Positions 1 to 7,874 of a DNA stretch of 10,671 nt are shown one piece after another. Made by a program: the position numbers and the translations under genes. Origin of the DNA: Firmicutes bacterium UBA5559 (GTDB lineage Bacteria > Bacillota > Clostridia > Peptostreptococcales > Anaerovoracaceae); assembly GCA_002425705.1 (NCBI GenBank), contig DIMT01000012.1, forward strand, positions 14,013-24,683, in the 5' to 3' direction. Numbering within the stretch: position 1 is the first letter of the stretch; every line of letters starts with the position of its first letter. A model generated the notes under the pieces. It saw only the letters and a list, made by a program, of their open reading frames with translations. It was not told the DNA's origin and did not search any database.

Positions 1-550
1 CCGTTCCAACACATCCCCCAATATAGGCAGCTCTGGACCCCAGCACGGCTGCCGATGCCCCATGAGCCCTTCTGGTACCAAATTCCATGATAGCCCTTCC
101 CTTTGCGGCTCGGACGATCCGGTTGGCCTTGGTGGCAATCAGGCTTTGATGATTGACCAGCAGCAAGAGCATGGTTTCGACAAACTGAGCTTGAATCACC
201 GGGCCCCGTACCGTAATCATGGGCTCACCCGGGAAAATCGGCGTTCCTTCGGGAATGGCCCAGACATCGCAGGTGAATTTAAAATCCAGCAGGTAGTCGA
301 GAAATTCCTTATTGAATATTTTCTTGCTTTCCAGATACTCGATATCTTTCTGGGAAAATTTCAAATTCTGCAGGTAATCCACCACCTGCTCCAAGCCCGC
401 CATAATGGCGAACCCTCCGCCATCGGGAATTTTCCGGAAAAAGAGGTCAAAATAGGCGATGTCATCGGCGATGCCCGTTTCAAAATAACCATTGGCCATG
501 GTCAGCTCATAAAAATCCGTCAGCATGGTCAAGTTGTACTTTTCTTTCAT
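1..550 (-). CDS. pncB: Nicotinate phosphoribosyltransferase, N-terminal part (cut by window edge)
   Basis: This is the first 183 residues of nicotinate phosphoribosyltransferase, which joins nicotinate to PRPP with ATP to give nicotinate mononucleotide in the Preiss-Handler NAD salvage pathway in the cytoplasm. The translation opens MKEKYNLTMLTDFYELTM, the typical NAPRT start, and continues with DLFFRKIPDGGGFAIMAGLE, then PGEPMITVRGP near residues 107-117 and FGTRRAHGASAA near 157-168, whose arginines belong to the phosphate/nicotinate-binding part of the fold. The rest of the protein, including the catalytic histidine region, lies beyond the left edge. The ATG overlaps the stop of the upstream transporter gene (ATGA, 4 bp), and a GGAGG sits inside the transporter's last codons, so the two are probably translationally coupled. 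It is the last visible gene of the uvrB-uvrA-transporter-pncB operon. Confidence 0.93.
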   Translation of the reverse strand, partial: MKEKYNLTMLTDFYELTMANGYFETGIADDIAYFDLFFRKIPDGGGFAIMAGLEQVVDYLQNLKFSQKDIEYLESKKIFNKEFLDYLLDFKFTCDVWAIPEGTPIFPGEPMITVRGPVIQAQFVETMLLLLVNHQSLIATKANRIVRAAKGRAIMEFGTRRAHGASAAVLGSRAAYIGGCVGT

Positions 551-1449
551 TTCAATGATTCCTCCGCTTTGCCCTTTTCCTTAATGACGAAGTATCCGGA
601 CGCAATGACCAGGATTCCGCCTGCTCCCTGAAGCAAGGAAATGGTTTCACTCAATATGATCCAGCCCATGATGGTGGCAACCACCGGCATGAAGTTGGAA
701 AACAGGGCTGTTGTCGTCGGGCCCAGAATTTTCAGAGCCTTGACCTGAATAAAAAACCCGATTCCGGCACCAAAGATGCCAAGATATATTATGCCACCGA
801 TAATATCCGGTGTAAAGACCTGGATTCCCGGGAAATTGGCATAAGCATAAGGGGACAGGAGCAGTACGGTGCAGGTCAGCTGCATTACTGTCAGAGATAT
901 GCTGGAATAATTTCGATGCAGCCGAGCTGTAATGAAGTTGTAGGCATTCCAGGCCATAATAGCCCCAAAGACGAATAGATAGCCAACCATTCTGCCCTGC
1001 AGCAGCTCTTTCACATCCACCCCAATAATCAGTATAACACCGATGGCAGAAATGAGAATTCCGGCAATCAGCTTTTTGGAAGGAATGATTTGATATACCA
1101 CCATTTCAATCAGGATGGATACCGCCGGTACAAAAGCCAACAAAATGGTAATAATAGAGACGGGCAGATAATCCAGGGCAGAGTATTCACAGTAAAAATA
1201 AATGATTTCTCCCATGATGGAACAAGTAATGAGGGTTAGCAGGTCCCGCCGCCGAAGTTTGAGGCCCGGATCGGCAATTCTTTTAACGATCACCATCAGA
1301 ATCAGCCCCACCGAGTATTTCAGGTGGAGGAGGCTCAGGGGAGCGAAGGTTTCCAGGGCATGCTTGGCTACGATATAATCAAAGCTCCAGATGAGAATCA
1401 GCAGGAGCATCAGCACCACCATTCCCCGTTTCTTATTTTGCTCCTTCAT
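547..1449 (-). CDS. DMT-superfamily EamA-type transporter (10 TM)
   Basis: This is a 300-residue hydrophobic membrane protein with about ten predicted TM helices, arranged as two EamA repeats at about residues 9-142 and 154-289, the usual length and layout of drug/metabolite transporters. The second repeat has the familiar PTTTALFSNFMPVVATIMGW stretch (about 244-263) followed by SETIS, where the conserved glutamate of the family sits. The ATG lies inside the uvrA end (17 bp overlap) behind a GGGAGG six bases upstream. The stop overlaps the pncB start. The substrate cannot be read from the sequence, because EamA proteins export or import amino acids, metabolites, nucleotides and vitamins. Tight coupling to pncB makes nicotinate or a related pyridine a reasonable guess, but it is inference only. 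Confidence 0.9.
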   Translation of the reverse strand: MKEQNKKRGMVVLMLLLILIWSFDYIVAKHALETFAPLSLLHLKYSVGLILMVIVKRIADPGLKLRRRDLLTLITCSIMGEIIYFYCEYSALDYLPVSIITILLAFVPAVSILIEMVVYQIIPSKKLIAGILISAIGVILIIGVDVKELLQGRMVGYLFVFGAIMAWNAYNFITARLHRNYSSISLTVMQLTCTVLLLSPYAYANFPGIQVFTPDIIGGIIYLGIFGAGIGFFIQVKALKILGPTTTALFSNFMPVVATIMGWIILSETISLLQGAGGILVIASGYFVIKEKGKAEESLK

Positions 1450-4276
1450 CGGAACCTCCCTGGGTCTTCAGTATTTTTTTCAGGAATCGTCCTGTATAGG
1501 ACTGGGGATTGGCGGCAACCTCTTCGGGAGTGCCTGTGGCGATTACCCTGCCGCCCCGGCTTCCCCCTTCCGGACCCAGATCAATGAGGTGATCCGATAC
1601 TTTAATCACATCCAGGTTGTGTTCAATGACCACCACCGTATTTCCGGCATCCACCAGCCGGTTCAGCACTTGAATCAGCTTGTCCACATCGGCAAAATGC
1701 AGGCCGGTGGTCGGTTCATCCAGGATGTAGAGGGTCTTTCCCGTGCTTCGTTTGGACAGTTCGGAGGCCAGCTTGATACGCTGGGCTTCTCCTCCGGAGA
1801 GCTGGGTGGAAGGCTGCCCAAGCTTGATATAGCCCAGTCCTACCTCCTCCAAGGTTTCCAGATGGCGAAGGATGGAAGGATGGTTTTTAAAGAATTCTAC
1901 CCCCTCGGTCACGTTCATATCCAGCACATCAAAGATGCTCTTCCCCTTGTATTTGACTTCCAGGGTTTCCCGGTTGTAACGCTTTCCTTTGCAGACTTCG
2001 CAGGGCACATAAACATCGGGGAGGAAATGCATCTCGATCTTGATGATGCCGTCTCCGCTGCAGGCTTCGCAACGTCCCCCTTTAACGTTGAAACTGAACC
2101 GACCCTTTTCATAGCCCCTCAGCTTTGCTTCCGGCAGTTGGGCAAACAGGTCCCGGATGGGCGTAAAAACGCCGGTGTAGGTAGCCGGATTGGATCTGGG
2201 GGTTCTGCCGATGGGTGACTGGTCGATGTCGATGACTTTATCGATATGCTCCAGACCCTGGATGGCTTGGTGTTTGCCTGGTTTGTCCTTGGCCCGGTAA
2301 AAATGCTGGGCCAGGCTCTTATACAGGATTTCGTTGATCAGGCTGCTCTTACCCGATCCGGAAACGCCAGTGATGCTGACAAATTTCCCCAGTGGGATTT
2401 CAGCGTCTGCTTTCTTCAGGTTGTTTTCTTCTGCCCCAAGAATCTTCAGGGTCAGTCCATTACCATCCCGCCGGCCAGCTGGTACGGGTATGCTTTTTTT
2501 CCCGGTCAGATACTGGCCAGTCAGAGATTCATTGCAAGCCATGATATCCTGAATGGTCCCCTGGGCTACCACTTCCCCGCCATGAATGCCGGCACCGGGG
2601 CCAATGTCCACGATGTGATCCGCCGCCATCATGGTATCCTCGTCATGTTCCACGATGATCAGCGTGTTGCCCAGATCCGTCAGATGGCGAAGGGTTTTCA
2701 GCAGCATCTCATTGTCCCTCTGGTGAAGGCCGATGCTGGGTTCATCCAATATGTAGACAACCCCCACCAGGCTGGAACCAATCTGGGTGGCCAGACGGAT
2801 TCGCTGGGATTCGCCCCCGGACAGACTGCCGGAGGCTCGGGAAAGGGTCAGATAATCCAGACCCACGTCGATGAGGAATTGGAGCCGTTCCCGGATTTCT
2901 TTGAGAATCTGAACCGCGATGGCCTTTTCCATTTCGCCGAGTTTCAGGGACGTAATAAAATCCAGGGCATCCCGGATGGCTTTATCGGAAAGCTGGGCAA
3001 TATTGATTTCTCCTACGGTTACGGCCAGCACTTCCGGCTTGAGCCGTTTGCCTCCGCAGGTATCGCAGGGGGTAATCCGCATATACTGTTCCATTTTGGT
3101 TTTAATATAGTCGGAATTGGTTTCCCGGTATCGGCGCTCCAAATTGTTCAGCACGCCCTCAAAGGGATGGTCCATTTTGGAAACCCGGCCGGAGGTCCGG
3201 CTTTTATACTGGTATTTGATGTGCCTTCCCTTTGTTCCGTATAAAAGTTCCTGCCGGAACTTGTCCGGAAGCTCCCGGTAAGGGGTGTGAAGATCCACGT
3301 GATGCTCCTCCGCCAGAGCTTCAATCATCTGTCTATAGAATCCTGCCACTTCCATGGAAGCAAAAATAGTCCCCAGACAGCCGTCCACGATGCTGAGGTC
3401 CTGGTCCTCAATAATCAGATCCGGATCGATCCGCTGATTGAAGCCCAGCCCATTGCACTCCGGACAGGCACCGAAGGGGTTGTTGAAGGAGAACATCCGG
3501 GGTTCCATTTCTTCGATGCCCACCCCGTGTTCCGGACAGGCTAGCTTCGTGCTGAAGACCCTTTCGTTGGCCAGAACCAGCCCGTCTCCATGAAGAATCG
3601 CCAGTTCGATGGCCTCTGCCAGACGGCTTTCGATTCCCGGCCGGATCACCAACCGGTCAATGACGATTTCAATGGTGTGCTTATGGGTCTTTTCCAGGGA
3701 AATCTCATCTTCCCCCAGATTGTATATTTCTCCGTCCACCCGGACCCGGGTGAAACCTTCCTTCCGAATCCTCTCCAGAATCTTTTCATGCTCCCCCTTC
3801 CGTTCCCGGATCACCGGAGCCAGAATGTGGACCCGAGTCCCCTCTTCCATCTCCAGGATGGCATCCACGATCTGATCCGTGGACTGACTGGAAATTTCCT
3901 TGCCGCAGATATAGCAATGGGGTATGCCGATACGGGCATAAAGAAGCCTCAGATAGTCGTGGATTTCCGTGACGGTCCCCACGGTGGACCGGGGATTCTT
4001 GCTGGTGGTCTTCTGGTCGATGGAGATGGCCGGGGACAGCCCTTCGATGTACTCCACGTCCGGTTTTTCCATCTGCCCCAGGAACTGGCGGGCATAGGAA
4101 GACAGGCTCTCCATGTAGCGCCGCTGTCCTTCTGCATAGATGGTATCGAAAGCCAAGGAGGATTTCCCCGAGCCGGAAACGCCGGTCAGTACCACCATTT
4201 GGTCTCTGGGAATGGTGACGCTCAGATTTTTCAGATTATGTTCCTTGGCCCCTTTAATTACGATATCCTTTGCCAT
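1433..4276 (-). CDS. uvrA: Excinuclease ABC subunit A
   Basis: UvrA is the ABC-type ATPase dimer that scans DNA for bulky lesions, loads UvrB and then leaves. At 947 residues it has normal full length. Both nucleotide-binding units are complete: Walker A GVSGSGKSS at about 32-40 and again at 637-645; ABC signatures LSGGESQR at 485-492 and LSGGEAQR at 826-833; Walker B YILDEPS at 508-514 and YILDEPTTG at 850-858. The zinc module near 736-762 is C-x2-C-x19-C-x2-C. The one near 247-274 has histidine in place of the second cysteine (CPEH ... CPEC), a variant I recall from other clostridial UvrAs. The ATG is preceded by AAGGAG and begins only 9 bp after the uvrB stop, so the two are one transcription unit. 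The 3' end overlaps the transporter gene by 17 bp. Confidence 0.98.
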   Translation of the reverse strand: MAKDIVIKGAKEHNLKNLSVTIPRDQMVVLTGVSGSGKSSLAFDTIYAEGQRRYMESLSSYARQFLGQMEKPDVEYIEGLSPAISIDQKTTSKNPRSTVGTVTEIHDYLRLLYARIGIPHCYICGKEISSQSTDQIVDAILEMEEGTRVHILAPVIRERKGEHEKILERIRKEGFTRVRVDGEIYNLGEDEISLEKTHKHTIEIVIDRLVIRPGIESRLAEAIELAILHGDGLVLANERVFSTKLACPEHGVGIEEMEPRMFSFNNPFGACPECNGLGFNQRIDPDLIIEDQDLSIVDGCLGTIFASMEVAGFYRQMIEALAEEHHVDLHTPYRELPDKFRQELLYGTKGRHIKYQYKSRTSGRVSKMDHPFEGVLNNLERRYRETNSDYIKTKMEQYMRITPCDTCGGKRLKPEVLAVTVGEINIAQLSDKAIRDALDFITSLKLGEMEKAIAVQILKEIRERLQFLIDVGLDYLTLSRASGSLSGGESQRIRLATQIGSSLVGVVYILDEPSIGLHQRDNEMLLKTLRHLTDLGNTLIIVEHDEDTMMAADHIVDIGPGAGIHGGEVVAQGTIQDIMACNESLTGQYLTGKKSIPVPAGRRDGNGLTLKILGAEENNLKKADAEIPLGKFVSITGVSGSGKSSLINEILYKSLAQHFYRAKDKPGKHQAIQGLEHIDKVIDIDQSPIGRTPRSNPATYTGVFTPIRDLFAQLPEAKLRGYEKGRFSFNVKGGRCEACSGDGIIKIEMHFLPDVYVPCEVCKGKRYNRETLEVKYKGKSIFDVLDMNVTEGVEFFKNHPSILRHLETLEEVGLGYIKLGQPSTQLSGGEAQRIKLASELSKRSTGKTLYILDEPTTGLHFADVDKLIQVLNRLVDAGNTVVVIEHNLDVIKVSDHLIDLGPEGGSRGGRVIATGTPEEVAANPQSYTGRFLKKILKTQGGSDEGAK

Positions 4277-4285
4277 TCTTGCTCC

Positions 4286-6259
4286 TTAATTTGCTTTCAG
4301 TTCAAATATCAGGTCACGAAGCTGTGCGGCCCGCTCAAAGTGCATATCCTTGGCTGCCTGCTTCATTTCCGTTTCCAGTTTCTTAATGTAATCGGCCTTT
4401 TCTCCCCGTGTCAGTTCCAGGGGAGATTTTCCGTGATAGTATTCCATCTGGGTCTCGGCTGCCCGGGTGGCTTCGATGACCTCCCGAACGGATTTTTCGA
4501 TGGTGGTCGGGGTGATTCCGTGTTTCTGGTTATAGGTATGCTGGATGGACCGTCTCCGGTCCGTTTCGTTGATGGCCTTCTGCATGGAATCGCTGACTCC
4601 GTCCCCATACATGATGACTCGGCCATGGGCGTTCCTGGCTGCCCGGCCGATGGTCTGAATCAGGGAGGTCTCACTGCGCAGGAATCCCTGCTTGTCCGCA
4701 TCCAGAGTAGCCACCAGGGAAACCTCGGGGATGTCCAGGCCTTCCCGCAGCAAGTTAATCCCAACCAGTACGTCATAAACACCGGTCCGAAGATCCCGCA
4801 GGATCTCCATCCGCTCCAGGGTATGGACCTCGGAATGGAGGTACTGGACCTTTATTCCGGCATTTTTCAGGTAGTCGGTCAGGCTTTCTGCCATTTTCTT
4901 GGTCAGGGTGGTGACCAGGACCTTTTCGCCTTTGGTGGTGACCTGGTTGATTTCACCGATCAGATGGTCGATTTGACCTTCGGTTGGATGGATGGTGATT
5001 TCCGGATCCAGCAGGCCCGTGGGCCGTATGATCTGTTCCGCGGATATGCCGCCGCTTTCCTGCACTTCGTAGGGAGTCGGCGTAGCGCTGACGTAGACCA
5101 CCTGGTTAATGAGGGTTTCAAACTCCTCGTATCGCAGGGGCCGGTTATCCAGAGCAGAAGGCAGACGGAATCCGTATTCCACCAAAGATCCCTTCCTGGC
5201 CTGATCTCCCGCATACATGGCCCTCAGCTGGGGGAGCATGACGTGGGATTCGTCGATGATGATCAGAAAGTCATCGGGGAAATAGTCGATCAGAGTATAG
5301 GGCCGGCTGCCGGGGGGCAGTCCGTTGATGTGACGGGAGTAGTTCTCGATGCCTTTGCAGCTGCCCACTTCCCGGAGCATTTCCATGTCGTATCGGGTCC
5401 GCTGTTCGATCCGCTGGGCTTCAACAAGTTTCCCCCGTTCCTTGAACCACCGGATCCGATCCTCCAGTTCCTCTTCAATGGTAATGACCGCCCGCTGGAT
5501 GTTTTCTCTGGAGGTGGCATAATGGGAGGCGGGAAAGATGGAGATATGGCTCCGCAGGGCCATGATTTCACCCGTTACGGGGTTGATTTCCTTAATGGTC
5601 TCAATTTCGTCTCCGAAGAGCTCTACCCTAACGGGGCTCTCTGCTCCAGCCGGGAAAATATCGATGATGTCGCCCCGAACCCGAAAGGTTCCCCGTTCGA
5701 AGGCCATGTCGTTCCTGGTGTATTGGATATCCACCAGCTTTCGCAGGATATCCTGGCGGCTTCGCTCAGCCCCGGTCCTCAGGGAAAGCATCTGATTTTC
5801 GTAATCTACCGGACTCCCCAGTCCATAAATACAGGACACGCTGGCCACGATGATCACATCCCGTCGCTCTGCCAGAGCAGCGGTGGCGGAATGGCGGAGC
5901 TTTTCTATCTCCACGTTGATATCCGAGTCTTTTTCGATATAGGTATCCGTGGAGGCCACATAGGCTTCCGGTTGGTAATAGTCGTAGTAGCTGACAAAGT
6001 ATTCCACAGCGTTTTCCGGGAAAAATTCCTTGAACTCCCCGTGAAGCTGGGCTGCCAGGGTCTTATTGTGGGAAATCACCAGGGTTGGTTTCTGGACTTT
6101 TTCGATGACGTTGGCCATGGTAAAGGTCTTACCCGAACCGGTAACTCCCAGAAGGGTCTGCTTTTTCTTCCCACTCAAAATACCCCGACTCAGTTTCTCT
6201 ACTGCTTCGGGCTGGTCGCCGGTGGTCTTATATTCTGATATGATTTTAAACTTATCCAT
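4286..6259 (-). CDS. uvrB: Excinuclease ABC subunit B
   Basis: UvrB is the helicase-fold subunit that is loaded by UvrA, verifies the lesion and recruits UvrC for incision. The 657 residues match the family length. Visible landmarks are Walker A GVTGSGKT at 38-45, the tyrosine-rich beta-hairpin region YYDYYQPEAY at 91-100 that inserts between the DNA strands, DESH at 336-339 (motif II), SATPTPYE near 391-398 (motif III), the LVGINLLREGLDIPE region near 498-512, QTIGRAARN at 535-543 (motif VI), and a C-terminal UVR domain at about 622-655 that contacts UvrC and UvrA. The start MDKFKIISEYKTTGDQPEAV aligns with the normal UvrB N-terminus, and there is no usable alternative Met. It is the first gene of the operon. 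It has no well-placed Shine-Dalgarno: a GGGGG lies 15 bases before the ATG, inside the promoter spacer. Confidence 0.98.
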   Translation of the reverse strand: MDKFKIISEYKTTGDQPEAVEKLSRGILSGKKKQTLLGVTGSGKTFTMANVIEKVQKPTLVISHNKTLAAQLHGEFKEFFPENAVEYFVSYYDYYQPEAYVASTDTYIEKDSDINVEIEKLRHSATAALAERRDVIIVASVSCIYGLGSPVDYENQMLSLRTGAERSRQDILRKLVDIQYTRNDMAFERGTFRVRGDIIDIFPAGAESPVRVELFGDEIETIKEINPVTGEIMALRSHISIFPASHYATSRENIQRAVITIEEELEDRIRWFKERGKLVEAQRIEQRTRYDMEMLREVGSCKGIENYSRHINGLPPGSRPYTLIDYFPDDFLIIIDESHVMLPQLRAMYAGDQARKGSLVEYGFRLPSALDNRPLRYEEFETLINQVVYVSATPTPYEVQESGGISAEQIIRPTGLLDPEITIHPTEGQIDHLIGEINQVTTKGEKVLVTTLTKKMAESLTDYLKNAGIKVQYLHSEVHTLERMEILRDLRTGVYDVLVGINLLREGLDIPEVSLVATLDADKQGFLRSETSLIQTIGRAARNAHGRVIMYGDGVSDSMQKAINETDRRRSIQHTYNQKHGITPTTIEKSVREVIEATRAAETQMEYYHGKSPLELTRGEKADYIKKLETEMKQAAKDMHFERAAQLRDLIFELKAN

Positions 6260-6268
6260 AGCTTATAT

Positions 6269-6297
6269 ATTATACCCCCTAATCCCGTCTAAATCAA
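6269..6297 (-). promoter_or_regulatory. Sigma-A-type promoter of the uvrB-uvrA operon
   Basis: Read on the minus strand, TTGATT (6297-6292) is followed after exactly 17 bases by TATAAT (6274-6269), a full-consensus -10. Transcription would be expected to start at about 6262, only about 3 bases before the uvrB ATG at 6259. No LexA-type box (GAAC-N4-GTTC or a close variant) is seen in the region, so SOS control is not evident here. Confidence 0.75.
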
Positions 6298-6309
6298 ATT
6301 TTTATCAAA

Positions 6310-6346
6310 GAAAACCCTTCTATCTCCCCTTGTTTGAAGGGCTTTC
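6310..6346. promoter_or_regulatory. Inverted repeat between the divergent uvrB and citrate synthase promoters (possible operator)
   Basis: GAAAACCCTTC (6310-6320) and GAAGGGCTTTC (6336-6346) are inverted copies matching at 10 of 11 positions, separated by 15 bp. The right arm lies in the spacer between the -35 and -10 of the citrate synthase promoter, and the left arm lies just upstream of the uvrB -35. This is the geometry of a repressor or activator site. No regulator could be named from the half-site. Confidence 0.45.
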
Positions 6347-6358
6347 CTGTGATATACT
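6330..6358 (+). promoter_or_regulatory. Promoter of the citrate synthase gene (extended -10)
   Basis: TTGTTT (6330-6335), a 17-base spacer, then TATACT (6353-6358), preceded by TGA, which supplies the TGn extended -10. The expected start is near 6365, giving a leader of about 27 nt that contains the AAGGAG ribosome binding site at 6381-6386. Confidence 0.7.
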
Positions 6359-6391
6359 GATAAAACGAAATTATTGATCGAAGGAGTTGCC

Positions 6392-7819
6392 ATGTTTGAA
6401 AAATTGCTCAGTAAAAAGCCGAAGAACCCAGATGCGATCAAGACAGGATCAGAGAACACCTCTGTATTGAACGAAAGAGACTTCATTACCCGGATGGCAG
6501 ATAAAATCTCCACTTCCGACGTGATTGAAAATGAATTATATCTGAAGCACGACGTGAAGCGAGGCCTGCGAAATGCCAACGGCACCGGCGTCGTGGTAGG
6601 CCTTACCCGGGTGGGAGAGGTCTGCGGTTACCAGATCAACGAAAACAAGGAAAAGGTACCGGTGGACGGCAAACTGTACTACCGGGGCTATGACGTAGAG
6701 GACCTGGTCAATAACTGCATCCGGGAAAACCGGTTTGGTTTTGAAGAAACCACCTATCTGCTCATGTTCGGGGATCTTCCCACCAAAAAACAGCTGCAGG
6801 ATTTCAATGAGATGCTGGGCAGGAAGCGGGATCTGCCCTTGGGTTTCCCCCGGGATATGATCCTGACCGCACCTTCCGTGAATATTATGAATAAACTGGC
6901 CCGAAGCGTCCTGGCCCTCTATTCCTATGACCCCTCTCCGGAGGATACTTCCGTGGCCAACGTGCTCCGCCAGTCCATCGACCTGATTGGCTATTTCCCC
7001 AGCCTCATCGCCTATGGCTATCAGGCCAAATGCGCCTATTTTGATAATATGAGCCTCCATCTCCATTATCCGATTCCGGAACTGACCACCGCCGAAAACA
7101 TTCTTCGGATGATCCGGGCAGATGGTGCCTATACCGATCTGGAAGCCAAGCTGCTGGACATCTGTCTGATGCTCCATGCGGAGCACGGCGGAGGAAACAA
7201 CTCTACCTTTGCCACCCATCTGATCACCTCCTCCGGGACGGATACCTACTCAGCCATCTCGGCAGCAGTCGGTTCCCTCAAGGGGCCCAAGCACGGCGGT
7301 GCCAACATCGCGGTCATCAATATGGTGGAGGATTTGAAGAAAAACGTAAAGGACATAACCAATTACAAAGAAGTTGAAAAGTATCTGGTCAAGGTCCTGA
7401 AAGGGGAAGCCAATGACGGCAGCGGACTGATTTACGGTCTGGGCCATGCCATTTACACCATTTCCGATCCCAGGGCAATGGTCTTGAAAGACATGGCTAA
7501 AAAGCTGGCTACTGACAAAAATCTTCTGGATGATTACATGCTCTGCGATTTCATCGAAAGGCGGGGAGCTGACCTATATGAGGAAGTTACGGGCAACCGA
7601 AAACCCATGCCTGCTAATGTAGACCTTTATTCCGGATTCGTTTACAACGCCCTGAATATTCCTTCGGATATCGCCACTCCCCTCTTTGCCACCGCCCGTC
7701 TTTCCGGATGGTGTGCCCATAGACTGGAGGAGCTGGTATCCGGCAAACGGCTGATGCGTCCGGCTTACAACTGTGTACAGCCTCATATGGAGTACACCCC
7801 CATGGACCAGCGGAAATAA
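6392..7819 (+). CDS. gltA: Citrate synthase, Si-type (citrate / 2-methylcitrate synthase family)
   Basis: This enzyme condenses acetyl-CoA with oxaloacetate to citrate and CoA, the entry to the TCA cycle or to its biosynthetic glutamate branch. It is 475 residues from the ATG at 6392, chosen because AAGGAG lies 5 bases upstream; an in-frame TTG at 6374 lies upstream of that site and would not use it. Catalytic elements are all present: the HAEHGGGN motif at 262-269, GLGHAIY with His352 followed by DPR at 359-361, and ANVDLYSG with Asp411. KGPKHGGAN (298-306) is the usual conserved loop. The protein is longer than the roughly 370-residue Gram-positive enzymes because of an N-terminal extension of about 50 residues before the recognisable fold. 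Substrate preference between oxaloacetate/acetyl-CoA and propionyl-CoA cannot be settled from sequence. It is transcribed divergently from uvrB and has its own promoter and terminator. Confidence 0.93.
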   Translation: MFEKLLSKKPKNPDAIKTGSENTSVLNERDFITRMADKISTSDVIENELYLKHDVKRGLRNANGTGVVVGLTRVGEVCGYQINENKEKVPVDGKLYYRGYDVEDLVNNCIRENRFGFEETTYLLMFGDLPTKKQLQDFNEMLGRKRDLPLGFPRDMILTAPSVNIMNKLARSVLALYSYDPSPEDTSVANVLRQSIDLIGYFPSLIAYGYQAKCAYFDNMSLHLHYPIPELTTAENILRMIRADGAYTDLEAKLLDICLMLHAEHGGGNNSTFATHLITSSGTDTYSAISAAVGSLKGPKHGGANIAVINMVEDLKKNVKDITNYKEVEKYLVKVLKGEANDGSGLIYGLGHAIYTISDPRAMVLKDMAKKLATDKNLLDDYMLCDFIERRGADLYEEVTGNRKPMPANVDLYSGFVYNALNIPSDIATPLFATARLSGWCAHRLEELVSGKRLMRPAYNCVQPHMEYTPMDQRK

Positions 7820-7827
7820 CCAACTCC

Positions 7828-7863
7828 GGACCGGATTCTGAAAAGATTCGGTCCCTTGTTTTT
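7828..7863 (+). terminator. Hairpin with U-rich tail after citrate synthase gene
   Basis: GGACCGGAT (7828-7836) pairs with ATTCGGTCC (7846-7854), giving nine pairs with one G-U and a 9-base loop. It is followed by TTGTTTTT (7856-7863). It lies 9 bp after the citrate synthase stop. The tail is interrupted by a G, so read-through is plausible. The hairpin ends immediately before the GAGGG ribosome binding site (7864-7868) of the kinase gene, so it may work as an attenuator for the downstream pair. Confidence 0.65.
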
Positions 7864-7874
7864 GAGGGAATCCT

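Noticed and set aside
3590..6238. A very long open frame (882 codons) on the plus strand, antisense to uvrB and part of uvrA
   Set aside because: The protein has no recognisable motif or domain, spans the uvrB-uvrA junction, and exists because codon choice in the real genes avoids antisense stops. No promoter or ribosome binding site supports it.
6374..6391. TTG start six codons upstream of the citrate synthase ATG
   Set aside because: The AAGGAG at 6381-6386 lies downstream of the TTG and is correctly placed for the ATG at 6392.
6260..6391. LexA (SOS) box in front of uvrB
   Set aside because: I looked for GAAC-N4-GTTC and close variants on both strands and saw none.
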